NCBI RefSeq assembly: GCF_016427505.1
Contig: NZ_JAELXS010000001.1
Coordinates: forward strand, 620,001-684,000
Source of the DNA: Sphingomonas mollis
GTDB lineage: Bacteria > Pseudomonadota > Alphaproteobacteria > Sphingomonadales > Sphingomonadaceae
Direction: 5' to 3'
DNA: 64,000 bases
Shown: piece after piece, positions 35,879-44,521 of the stretch
How the letters are laid out: each line of letters opens with the position of its first letter
Numbering within the stretch: the first letter of the stretch is position 1
The notes under the pieces: model-generated
The model's input: the letters and a program-made list of their open reading frames with translations, nothing else
Databases searched by the model: none
What the model was told of the DNA's origin: nothing
Made by a program: the position numbers and the translations under genes

Positions 35879-36849
35879 AGACAGTCCATGGCCGCGCTGC
35901 GCAGGCCCTGCGAATAGTGCGCATATCGACCGCGCAGCAATTCGGCGGCGACGACGCAGCAGCGGACGACCCGATTGCGCGCGCGCAATGCACCTCGGTT
36001 TCGCCAGTGGCCGATCTTCCCGCGGATGTGTGTCGGGAAATCCGGGTCGAGCGTCGCGCGACCGGCCAACCGGTCGAGCAGGGCTTCGTAGCGTACGGCC
36101 GTCTGCACGAAATGGTCCGCTGATCCCGACCGCGCCTTTGCATGCTGACGGCGAGTCGCGGGCGTTGATGAAGCTCCATAAACCTGCGCGACATGCTGGC
36201 GATACTGGTTCAGCGGTTGGCGGATTAGCACGACCTTCGATTGCGCGGCGACGATCGTCGCGATCCACGCATCGTGTGTCCAGCCATCGGGCAGCGGAAA
36301 TATCGACGGTGCGAAACGAGCTGCATAGGCCATGGTCGCGCCCGCCGCCATCTGCGCGGGATCCCGCAACAGCGTGCGCGCGCCGATGTCGCTTTCCAGC
36401 GCATCCTGCAACGCATCCGCAAATCCCTGTTTATGCCAGTAGCGGAGTCCGATTGGCGCCAAGTCGCCGTCGACCAGATCAGCGTCGCAGAATACGAGGC
36501 CAACCCGGTCGTCTCGTACGAACGCCTCCACCATCGCGGCAACCTTACCAGGTTGCCAGACGTCATCTTGATCGGAGAAAAACACGAGATCGCCTGTGGT
36601 CAACGACGCCGCCTTTTCGAAATTTCGCGCGAATCCGAGGTTGACGGGGTTGCGATGGAAATGAACCGGAAAATTGACGGTCGCGCGAAAGACGTTGACC
36701 ACCGTTTCTGTGCCGTCGGTCGAACCATCATCGCAGATCACCACTTCGTCGGGCGATCGTTCCTGCGCGGCAAAACTGTCCAGCTGCTGGCGAAGGTACC
36801 GTTCGCCATTGTAGGTACACATTGCAATCGATACGCGCCGCATCATCAT
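35872..36849 (-). CDS. Family 2 glycosyltransferase (rhamnosyltransferase-like)
   Basis: 325 residues. The N-terminus VSIAMCTYNGERYLRQQLDS, then VVICDDGSTDGT near 36 and the metal motif FFSDQDDVW near 90, define a GT2 enzyme of the RfbF/rhamnosyltransferase group that builds O-antigen or capsule. QGFADALQDAL and GWTHDAWIA are also typical. It is cytosolic or peripheral, with no membrane helices. The ribosome site AAGGAG lies upstream of ATG 36849. It is divergent from the next gene. Substrates cannot be assigned. Confidence 0.9.
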   Translation of the reverse strand: MMMRRVSIAMCTYNGERYLRQQLDSFAAQERSPDEVVICDDGSTDGTETVVNVFRATVNFPVHFHRNPVNLGFARNFEKAASLTTGDLVFFSDQDDVWQPGKVAAMVEAFVRDDRVGLVFCDADLVDGDLAPIGLRYWHKQGFADALQDALESDIGARTLLRDPAQMAAGATMAYAARFAPSIFPLPDGWTHDAWIATIVAAQSKVVLIRQPLNQYRQHVAQVYGASSTPATRRQHAKARSGSADHFVQTAVRYEALLDRLAGRATLDPDFPTHIRGKIGHWRNRGALRARNRVVRCCVVAAELLRGRYAHYSQGLRSAAMDCLY

Positions 36850-36989
36850 CTCCTTGGAGGCCGAAAACGCTAACAGCCGTGTCGGAGCGGGGCAACCATT
36901 CCCTTCCCTTCATTCCGGATGTTGTTGCCGTTTATCGCCTTGCAGCCTAGTTGTTGCTTATCCGCAGGCCGGTGTCAGGAGTTCGTGCC

Positions 36990-37757
36990 ATGTCCGTCAG
37001 ACCGGTTACGCTGTTGATGACGGCGACCGTCGCCCCCGCCAGGGGAATGCGCACCTCGCTCGGAAATCCGCAGGCCCGGCGTGACGAGTATATCGCGGCG
37101 CTCTGCTTCTATCGCGACTGGATCGGCCGGGGGATCGACCGGATCGTTTTCGTCGATAATTCCAACAGCGACCTGTCTTCGTTCAATGCGGTGTCGGACG
37201 GATATCCGATCACTCTTCTTTCCTATCAGGGGATCAGTTATCCTGCCGCCCATGGCTATGGTTATGGAGAGATGGCGCTCATCCAGCATGCCATGGATCA
37301 TGTGCCCGAGTTGGGTGAGGGCGTGGTGGTGAAGGTCACGGGGCGGTATCGCGTGACCAATCTGACCAGCGTGATTCAATCGGCAGCTGGCGTCGATTTC
37401 GCGGGCGATATCTGGAACTGGCGTCGGCCTTGGCTCGACATGCGCATCATGATGTGGACTAAGCGCGGGTATAACATGCTACTCCGAGATAGTTATTTGC
37501 TGCTGCGCGACGATGAGAACCGTTTGCCGCCCGAGATGATTTTGTCCCGCCATATAATGGCATCGACAGACGTTGCGGTGCGTACGTATTTAATGGTCGA
37601 TCCAATCGTGCTTGGGGTTCGCGGTATGGATGGAAAAGATTGGGGACGAGGCAGCCTTGCGTTCAAACGCCGCGTTCGTGCACTGACCCGCCCGTTCTCT
37701 CTCGTATTCAGTCTTTATCCCGGTGCCCGTCGTGATAAGGAATATCGTTCGATTTGA
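36990..37757 (+). CDS. Uncharacterised protein of the polysaccharide cluster
   Basis: 255 residues from ATG 36990, preceded by CAGGAG; the earlier start at 36951 is less likely. The sequence looks like a GT-A-type fold: VTLLMTATVAP at the start, RIVFVDNSNSDLSSF near 56, and VVKVTGRYRVTNL near 112, a phrase I associate with small putative sugar transferases. No DxD metal motif is obvious. Codon use is less GC-biased than the neighbours, suggesting acquisition from outside. Function unproven. Confidence 0.65.
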   Translation: MSVRPVTLLMTATVAPARGMRTSLGNPQARRDEYIAALCFYRDWIGRGIDRIVFVDNSNSDLSSFNAVSDGYPITLLSYQGISYPAAHGYGYGEMALIQHAMDHVPELGEGVVVKVTGRYRVTNLTSVIQSAAGVDFAGDIWNWRRPWLDMRIMMWTKRGYNMLLRDSYLLLRDDENRLPPEMILSRHIMASTDVAVRTYLMVDPIVLGVRGMDGKDWGRGSLAFKRRVRALTRPFSLVFSLYPGARRDKEYRSI

Positions 37758-37968
37758 AGTTCGGCAGCCCTGCTGCTGGTAAGTCGCCAGTCATGCGCGC
37801 TATATCTACATCCACAGTTGGTGGACTATCACCCAGCAAAGTAGCCGCTGAATGTTCAATTGCCACAGTTGGGCATGCCCGATGGATTTCAGGCGCCGGG
37901 ACACGCCGTCGTTAACTGTAAACACCGCCATTATGTATTCGATCGGCGTAGGTCGTGTGCTGTGTAGC

Positions 37969-38412
37969 CTACTTTCTTTGCCAACTTTGCCACGTCTGCA
38001 TCTCCTCGACCGCTATCGATCGTCTCAAGACTCGGGCGTCGGGATCGATGGACGACATGGGCGCCTCCGATATCGTCAGCATTCCGCGACCGTCCGTCAT
38101 CGGCAGCGTTCCGCGGATACCATCGACGGTGATATCGATCGGCAAGGGAAAGGGGCCATTGCCGGGAACCCGCCACGCCAGCGTGAGTGGGTCGCCGGTT
38201 CGTGTCTCCACCAGATCGGGCAGCGCCGCCTGACGTAGATAGACGTCGAAGAACCAGCGATAATCCTTGCCCGTCACTTTCACGACCAGCGCCTCATATT
38301 CGCTCGTCGATCCGAAGCGGGGCATGAAGTTGCCGGGGCGGGGGTCGGGGCGGCCATAGACGGCGAGGCGCGTGACATCCCAGAACGCCTTGTCGCCGAT
38401 CAGCCAGCACCG
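37969..38412 (-). pseudogene. C-terminal remnant of an M1 family aminopeptidase
   Basis: The minus frame from 38412 to the stop at 37969 reads FWDVTRLAVYGRPDPRPGNF, SEYEALVVKVTGKDYRWFF and LPDLVETRTGDPLTLAWRVP, matching the C-terminal region of M1 metallo-aminopeptidases. An in-frame TGA at 38418-38416 lies just upstream, and no catalytic HExxH part is present anywhere near. Only about 150 of the usual 600 or more residues remain, so this is a truncated remnant. It lies at the edge of the glycosyltransferase block, consistent with a recombination breakpoint. Confidence 0.75.
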
Positions 38413-38487
38413 TGATCAGATCAGCCCGCCAGCTTAAATCCCCCTTCGACTCAGATAGGCCGGAGAACGCTCAAATATAATCCAACT

Positions 38488-38614
38488 CTAAAGTCGCACT
38501 CACGGCCGCGCGTCGGTGCGTACACGTGAGCGAGAGCGTAGCCCGCGTCTGGATCGACGGTAAGAAAGGGCGATCGTCGGACGGATATAATCGCGTCCGG
38601 GCGTGTAGGACATA
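38488..38614. repeat. Dispersed intergenic repeat, copy A
   Basis: Starts CTAAAGTCGCACTCACGGCC and ends near GTGTAGGACATAAT. A second, diverged copy is at 50463-50580, with the same opening (one mismatch in 20), the same central ATCGACGGT, and the same closing TGTAGGACA. Both copies are intergenic. Confidence 0.65.
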
Positions 38615-38699
38615 ATGCTGCGATGTAATTCGCCGACGGTCGATTTGCGTTCTCGACAGGACGAGTCGGTCCGGTTTTGGAAACGGGAGAAGAGCGCCT

Positions 38700-39020
38700 C
38701 TACTCCTCGACCTTCTCGCGTTCCTTGTCAGCCCAGGTTTTGCCCTCGTCGCCACCCCATAGCAGCCATGCGATGTAACCGGCCGAGGGATCGTCCTCAT
38801 TGCCCCAGTCGTGGCTTTTGGTGTCCTTGTCGACGTCGTGGCGAGCGAAGTAGCTGTGCATCGATTTGACGTCCTCGTCGGACATCGGCTTGCCCTCGAC
38901 GATCTGTTTCGCGCGCTTGACGCCGACCTCCGTACCGCCGCAATCGAAGCGGTCGCGCAGGTCGAGACCCTTTTGCGCATTGATCGCCATCTTCTTCGTG
39001 GGCTTGTGCTCGCTGGCCAT
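38700..39020 (-). CDS. Small soluble protein with a phage-capsid-associated-like domain
   Basis: 106 residues from ATG 39020, with ribosome site GGGAGAC. It contains NAQKGLDLRDRFDCGGTEVG, SDEDVKSMHSYFARHDVDKD and PSAGYIAWLLWGGDEGKTWA. From memory, the same order of phrases occurs in the C-terminal region of some phage XkdF-like or capsid-associated proteins and in stand-alone bacterial proteins. No phage genes surround it, so it is a solitary, possibly domesticated, domain. Highly charged and without signal or membrane segments. Function unknown. Confidence 0.68.
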   Translation of the reverse strand: MASEHKPTKKMAINAQKGLDLRDRFDCGGTEVGVKRAKQIVEGKPMSDEDVKSMHSYFARHDVDKDTKSHDWGNEDDPSAGYIAWLLWGGDEGKTWADKEREKVEE

Positions 39021-39090
39021 CGGTCCGTCTCCCAAAGGATATCGGGAGACGAACCGGCGGGGCGGGAAGGCGTTCCCTAAAGTGCTGACA

Positions 39091-40746
39091 TCACGCCCGA
39101 TTGGCGGCGCTCAACACCGCGCGGACGCTGGCGGTGGCGATGTCGCTGTCGAGACCGACGCCGAACACCGTGCGGCCATCGGCGGTGCGGCATTCGACAT
39201 AGGCGGCGGCCTGCGCATCGGCGCCGTGGCCGATCGCGTGTTCGCTGTAATCCACCACGTCGAGCGTCGGCCCCGTTTCGCCCAGCGCATCGATCACGCC
39301 GGAGATCAGGCCGTTGCCGCGTCCCGAGATTGACCGGTCGACGCCATCGACCGACACATGGCCGACGAACAGGCGCTGGCCGGCGGTGCCGGTCTCCTCG
39401 TAATCGCGCAGCACGAAGCGGTCGCCGGCGCGGGGGAGGTAGGTCGCCTCGAACCGGCCCCAGATATCGGCGGCGCCGAGTTCGCGGCTGGTTTCGTCGG
39501 CCAGCGCCTGAACATGGCGGCTGAAATCGGCCTGCAGCCGCTTGGGCAGCTTCAGGCCCTTGTCCTGTTCGATCACCCACGCGACGCCGCCCTTGCCCGA
39601 CTGCGAATTGACGCGGATTACCGCTTCGTAGCTGCGGCCGAGATCGGCGGGATCGATCGGCAGATAGGGTACTTCCCACAGGCCATCGTTACGCTGGCCC
39701 TGCGCCACGAAGCCCTTCTTGATCGCGTCCTGATGCGATCCGGAGAACGCGGTGAAGACGAGATCGCCGGCATAGGGCGTGCGCGGATGGACGGGCAGGT
39801 TGGTGCAATAGGTGACAGTATTCACCACCTCGTCGATGTCCGACAGGTCGAGCCGCGGATCAACCCCTTGCGTGTACAGGTTCAGCGCCAGCGTCACGAG
39901 ATCGCAATTGCCGGTGCGCTCACCATTGCCGAGCAGGCAACCCTCGACCCGGTCGGCGCCCGCCATCATGCCCAGTTCCGCCGCCGCGACGCCGGTGCCG
40001 CGATCGTTGTGGGTGTGGAGCGAGATGACGACGCTGTCGCGGTCGGGGATATTGCGGCCGAACCATTCGATCTGGTCGGCATAGATGTTGGGCGTCGCGC
40101 ATTCGACGGTGGCGGGCAGGTTCAGGATCAGCGGATGATCCGGCGTCGGGCACAGCACGTCCATTACCGCCGCGCACACCTCGACCGAGAAATCGAGTTC
40201 GGCGGTGGAGAAGGTTTCCGGGCTGTATTCGAAGAACCAGTCGGTATCGGGCTGTTTCGCGGCCTCGTCGCGCAGCACCTTGGCGCCGGCGATGGCGATC
40301 GCTTTCACCTCTTCGCGGGTCATGCCGAACACGATCTGGCGCCAGGCGGGGCTGACCGCGTTGTAGAGGTGGACGATTGCCGTCTTCGCGCCCTTCAGGC
40401 TGGCGAAGCTGGTTTCGATCAGGTCGCGGCGCGACTGGGTGAGGACCTGGATGGTCACGTCATCGGGGATGCGGCCATCGCGGACGAGGCCAGAGATGAA
40501 GTCGAATTCGGTCGCGCCGGCGGAGGGGAAGCCGACCTCGATCTCCTTCAACCCCACCTTGCAGAGCAGGTCGAACAGCCGCGTCTTCTTTTCCGCGTCC
40601 ATCGGATCGATCAGCGCCTGATTGCCGTCGCGCAGATCGGTGGACAGCCAGCGGGGGGCGTGCGTGATCGTGCGTGACGGCCATTGCCGGTCGGGCAGGG
40701 CGATGGGCGGGAACGGTCGGTATTTGGTCGATGGATCGCGGAGCAT
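39091..40746 (-). CDS. leuA: 2-isopropylmalate synthase
   Basis: 551 residues. It condenses acetyl-CoA with 2-ketoisovalerate, the first step of leucine synthesis. The opening [20 protein letters not shown] and [17 protein letters not shown] belong to the longer, type-2 form otherwise known from actinobacteria and fungi. [12 protein letters not shown] carries the metal-binding histidines, and a C-terminal leucine-binding regulatory domain is present (from about 440). The ribosome site CGGGAAG precedes ATG 40746. Expression is probably controlled by a leucine-rich leader peptide and hairpins upstream, in addition to feedback inhibition by leucine. Confidence 0.96.
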   Translation of the reverse strand: MLRDPSTKYRPFPPIALPDRQWPSRTITHAPRWLSTDLRDGNQALIDPMDAEKKTRLFDLLCKVGLKEIEVGFPSAGATEFDFISGLVRDGRIPDDVTIQVLTQSRRDLIETSFASLKGAKTAIVHLYNAVSPAWRQIVFGMTREEVKAIAIAGAKVLRDEAAKQPDTDWFFEYSPETFSTAELDFSVEVCAAVMDVLCPTPDHPLILNLPATVECATPNIYADQIEWFGRNIPDRDSVVISLHTHNDRGTGVAAAELGMMAGADRVEGCLLGNGERTGNCDLVTLALNLYTQGVDPRLDLSDIDEVVNTVTYCTNLPVHPRTPYAGDLVFTAFSGSHQDAIKKGFVAQGQRNDGLWEVPYLPIDPADLGRSYEAVIRVNSQSGKGGVAWVIEQDKGLKLPKRLQADFSRHVQALADETSRELGAADIWGRFEATYLPRAGDRFVLRDYEETGTAGQRLFVGHVSVDGVDRSISGRGNGLISGVIDALGETGPTLDVVDYSEHAIGHGADAQAAAYVECRTADGRTVFGVGLDSDIATASVRAVLSAANRA

Positions 40747-40763
40747 GGTAACTTCCCGGCTTC

Positions 40764-40859
40764 GCCGCCACGGGTACGAACCCGCGCGGCCATTATGGCG
40801 CGTATGGGTGGTCGTCGGCCCTTAGGGAAGTGCGCATGCGTGCACGACCGCCCTAAGGG
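40764..40859 (-). promoter_or_regulatory. Attenuator-like region upstream of leuA
   Basis: On the minus strand CCCTTAGGG (40859-40851), overlapping the leader stop, can pair with CCCTAAGGG (40827-40819), with a GTGC/GCAC pair between them. A second strong hairpin (40790-40764, inner stem CGGGT/ACCCG with the outer stem GCCGC/GCGGC) ends 17 nt before the leuA start, beside its ribosome site. The layout fits leucine-responsive attenuation, but no T-tract follows either hairpin. Control could therefore act on Rho access or on translation. Confidence 0.55.
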
Positions 40860-40897
40860 CGGGTAAGTCGCAGGATCAGGAGAGCCGCACGCATCAT
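40853..40897 (-). CDS. leuL: leuA leader peptide
   Basis: A 14-codon frame reading MMRAALLILRLTRP, with ribosome site GGAGG 6 bp before the first ATG and stop TAG at 40855-40853. Four of 14 residues are leucine and one is isoleucine, packed in the second half (LLILRL), as in amino-acid biosynthetic leader peptides. Stalling on scarce leucyl-tRNA would change pairing of the CCCTTAGGG hairpin that overlaps its stop. It is too short for routine gene calls and was found by reading the strand upstream of leuA. Confidence 0.7.
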   Translation of the reverse strand: MMRAALLILRLTRP

Positions 40898-41018
40898 CGT
40901 GCGCCTCCAATGCCGCCGGTATGGCGATTTGTCCATCGGTGGCGGTGGCCCTCGCGCACTTTTCCTTAACGGCGATGGGTTAGGTCGGGTTCGGCACCAG
41001 TTTGCCGAAAGGAGCCGA

Positions 41019-41414
41019 ATGCGCCAGATCGTCTATATCAGCAGCCTGTGCCAGAACGTCGTCGCCGATATTCCGGCGATCCTGGCGACCGCACGGCGCC
41101 GCAATGCCGGGCAACTGGTGACGGGCATGTTGTTCTTCGACGGCCGCCGGTTTCTCCACGCGATCGAGGGGGCGGCGGGGCCGGTGCAGCAGATTTTCAC
41201 CCGTATCCAGGGCGATCCCCGGCATCAGTCGATCCTGATCCTGTCCGATCGCGGGATCAAGCGGCGCGAGTTCGGGGTGGAGGCGATGGCGTATCGCCCG
41301 CCGGCGGAATCGGACCTGCCGACGATCGCGCGGATGGCGATCCTGTCGGCGCATGCCTCACCAGCGGCGCGCGATACCTTCGATGCCTTCATGCGGATGC
41401 GCCGGGCGGCGTAG
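41019..41414 (+). CDS. BLUF-domain protein lacking key photocycle residues (BLUF1)
   Basis: 131 residues from ATG 41019 with the strong ribosome site AAAGGAG; the frame to 40899 is spurious. It is a single BLUF (blue light using FAD) domain with a short C-terminal tail. Tyr6 (IVYIS) and Asn29, equivalent to Tyr21 and Asn45 of AppA, are present. The glutamine equivalent to Gln63 is His47 (RRFLHAIEG), and the usual tryptophan position is Glu88 (FGVEAM). The neighbouring paralogue keeps Gln and Trp at the same positions. FAD may still bind, but a normal BLUF photocycle is unlikely. It could have become a light-insensitive partner or a redox-tuned variant. Confidence 0.9.
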   Translation: MRQIVYISSLCQNVVADIPAILATARRRNAGQLVTGMLFFDGRRFLHAIEGAAGPVQQIFTRIQGDPRHQSILILSDRGIKRREFGVEAMAYRPPAESDLPTIARMAILSAHASPAARDTFDAFMRMRRAA

Positions 41415-41462
41415 GCGGCGTCGAAACAAATCGAGCAGAAACGAAAAGTGAACCAGTAGAAG

Positions 41463-41855
41463 ATGCGCCAGATCGTTTACATCAGCACCCTGCACCGCGA
41501 CGCCGTGGTGGATATCGACGACCTGATGGCCGTATCGCAACGGAACAACACGCGGCAGCACGTGACCGGCCTGTTGTTCTTCGACGGCAAGCGGTTCCTT
41601 CAGGCACTGGAAGGCGAGGAAGCGGCTGTCGAGACGACGTTGGCGCGCATCCGCGATGACGCCCGACATCGCGCCATCGTGATCCTGTCCGACCGGACCG
41701 TTGCCGCGCGGGAATTCGGACCATGGGCGATGGCGTATCGCGCATCCGGTGGCGACGAGGGCGAGATCGCCCGGATCGAAGCATTGGTGGCCAACGCGAC
41801 ACCGGCGGTGCGCGCCACGTTCGAAGGCTTTGCCAGGATGCGCCGCGCGGCCTGA
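41463..41855 (+). CDS. BLUF-domain photoreceptor (BLUF2)
   Basis: 130 residues forming one BLUF domain with complete photocycle residues: Tyr6 (IVYIST), Asn29, Gln47 (KRFLQALEG), Trp88 and Met90 (FGPWAMAY). It aligns without gaps through residue 90 with the BLUF protein encoded 48 bp upstream, and both end in ARMRRAA-like or MRMRRAA tails, so the pair arose by tandem duplication. BLUF proteins sense blue light through FAD hydrogen-bond rearrangement and usually signal by protein contact. No output domain is attached. The partner is unknown; the two could form heteromers. Confidence 0.93.
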   Translation: MRQIVYISTLHRDAVVDIDDLMAVSQRNNTRQHVTGLLFFDGKRFLQALEGEEAAVETTLARIRDDARHRAIVILSDRTVAAREFGPWAMAYRASGGDEGEIARIEALVANATPAVRATFEGFARMRRAA

Positions 41856-41877
41856 TACCGCGCGGCGATCCGTCGTC

Positions 41878-42480
41878 TTACTGGGCGGCGAAGGCGGCGT
41901 TGATCGTCAGGTCGACCTTGTCCGATACGACGGGCACGGCCATGCCTAGGCCGAAGTCGTTGCGGCTGATCGATCCGGTCGCACGGAAGCCGAAGTTCAG
42001 CTTCTTGCTCATCGGGTTCGCGCCGGCGCCGACGAAATTCGCCTGCAACGTAACGGGCTTGGTCACGCCCTTGATCGTCAGGTTGCCGGTGATGACGGCG
42101 CGGTCGCCGGTGGCGCGCACGCCGGTCGATACGAAGCGGGCGGTGGGATTGGCGGCGGCGTCGAAGAAATCCTTCGACTTCAGATGCTCGGTGAAGCGCG
42201 GCGAGGTGGTCGACAGCTGATCGACCGCGAAGGTCACGTCGACCTTGGTGTCGTTGGGCTTGGCCGGATCGATCGTGATCGAACCGCCCGAGGCGCCGAA
42301 CTGACCCTGCAGCATCGAGAAGCCCATATGGTTGACCTGCCACGTCACCTGCGTGTGATTGGCGTCGACCGGGTAGGTGCCGGCGGTGACCAGCGCCTTG
42401 TTGGGGGTGCCGGGGGTGCCGGTCTGGGCGAGAAGCGGGGCCGCGATCAGCATGGCGGCGGCGGCGAGGACGAGACGCAT
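41878..42480 (-). CDS. YceI family periplasmic protein
   Basis: 200 residues with a signal peptide (LVLAAAAMLIAAPLLAQ) and ribosome site AGGGAG. The lipocalin-like YceI fold is recognised by YPVDANHTQVTWQVNHMGFS, RFTEHLKSKDFFDAAANPTA and ITGNLTIKGVTKPVTL. Family members bind isoprenoid-type lipids in the periplasm and are often induced by stress. The gene lies 22 bp from the convergent BLUF2 gene. No catalytic role is expected. Confidence 0.92.
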   Translation of the reverse strand: MRLVLAAAAMLIAAPLLAQTGTPGTPNKALVTAGTYPVDANHTQVTWQVNHMGFSMLQGQFGASGGSITIDPAKPNDTKVDVTFAVDQLSTTSPRFTEHLKSKDFFDAAANPTARFVSTGVRATGDRAVITGNLTIKGVTKPVTLQANFVGAGANPMSKKLNFGFRATGSISRNDFGLGMAVPVVSDKVDLTINAAFAAQ

Positions 42481-42597
42481 CGGAAAACTCCCTGTTGGAT
42501 GCCGGCCAAGGTGCCGGGCGGAACAGGCTGCGTCAAACGCCGAGGCGGCAACGGTGCGTTTCGTTGGAGAAGTTCGCCGATCCTTACTCTCGCGTCC

Positions 42598-42701
42598 GTC
42601 ATCCCGGCGAAAGCCGGGACCTATGGATGCAGCGCAATCATCGGCAGCACGCTACAACTGCCTTCATCGTGACCATGGGTCCCGGCTTTCGCCGGGATGA
42701 C
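42598..42701. repeat. REP-type inverted pair, family 1 (CCCGGCGAAAGCCGGG)
   Basis: GTCATCCCGGCGAAAGCCGG at 42598 onward and its reverse complement ending at 42701 face each other about 60 bp apart, between yceI and ilvC. Each copy is itself a hairpin. Such pairs are the usual form of bacterial REP/BIME elements. Confidence 0.8.
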
Positions 42702-42752
42702 GGGTGGGGAGAGGGGATGCAGGCGGCACAAACCACCCGCATCCCGTCGCCC

Positions 42753-43886
<1,134 letters not shown>

Positions 43887-44402
43887 TTACGCCGCGTCGC
43901 GGCCGCGGGCGATGGCGACGATGCCGGTGCGGGCGACCTCGACCAGGCCGACCTCGCCCATCAACTCGACGAACTTGTCGATCTTCTGGAACGAGCCGGT
44001 CACCTCGAACACGAAGCTGGAGGTGGTCGCATCGACCACCCGGCCGCGATAGACCTCGGCCAGGCGCATCGCCTCGATCCGCTTCTCGCCGACGCCCGCC
44101 ACCTTCACCAACGCCAGTTCGCGTTCGACATGCTCGCCCTCGACCGTCAGGTCGACGACCTTGTGGACGGGCACCAGCCGGTCGAGCTGGGCCATGATCT
44201 GTTCCATCACCGGTGGCGACGCGCTGGTGACGATGGTGATCCGACTGACCGCCTTGTCGTGGGTGATCTCCGATACGGTCAGGCTTTCGATATTATAGCC
44301 GCGCGCGGTGAACAGGCCGGCGATGCGGGCCAGGATGCCGGGTTCGTTGTCGACGATCACCGCCAGCGTATGGCGTTCGGCAGGTTCGGGTCTGATGTGC
44401 AT
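43887..44402 (-). CDS. ilvN: Acetolactate synthase small subunit
   Basis: 171 residues from ATG 44402 with ribosome site GGGAGAGAG; the upstream extension crosses a REP element and is not coding. The N-terminal ACT domain (TLAVIVDNEPGILARIAGLF, residues 12-31) and the C-terminal IlvN domain (VFEVTGSFQKIDKFVELM) are complete. It is the regulatory subunit that gives valine feedback control and full activity to IlvB, encoded just upstream. The ilvB-ilvN gap holds a REP pair. Confidence 0.97.
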   Translation of the reverse strand: MHIRPEPAERHTLAVIVDNEPGILARIAGLFTARGYNIESLTVSEITHDKAVSRITIVTSASPPVMEQIMAQLDRLVPVHKVVDLTVEGEHVERELALVKVAGVGEKRIEAMRLAEVYRGRVVDATTSSFVFEVTGSFQKIDKFVELMGEVGLVEVARTGIVAIARGRDAA

Positions 44403-44414
44403 TTCGATCTCTCT

Positions 44415-44511
44415 CCCCTCCCGCTGGCGGGAGGGGTCGGGGGAGGGCAGGTTGAAGGGGGCGGCGTTGGCGGACAGGCCCTCCCCTGACCCCTCCCGCA
44501 AGCGGGAGGGG
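44415..44511. repeat. REP-type pair, family 3 (CCCCTCCCGC hairpins)
   Basis: Two self-complementary units, CCCCTCCCGCTGGCGGGAGG at 44415 and CCCCTCCCGCAAGCGGGAGG at 44490, lie in the ilvB-ilvN junction. They are separated by about 50 bp that is itself partly inverted (GGGGGAGGGC and GCCCTCCCCT). This is a third REP family in the same operon. Confidence 0.78.
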
Positions 44512-44521
44512 AACAGAAAGG

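Noticed and set aside
37969-38325. Intact small gene starting at the internal ATG 38325
   Set aside because: The similarity continues upstream of that ATG to 38412, so this is the tail of a broken M1 peptidase rather than a complete small protein.
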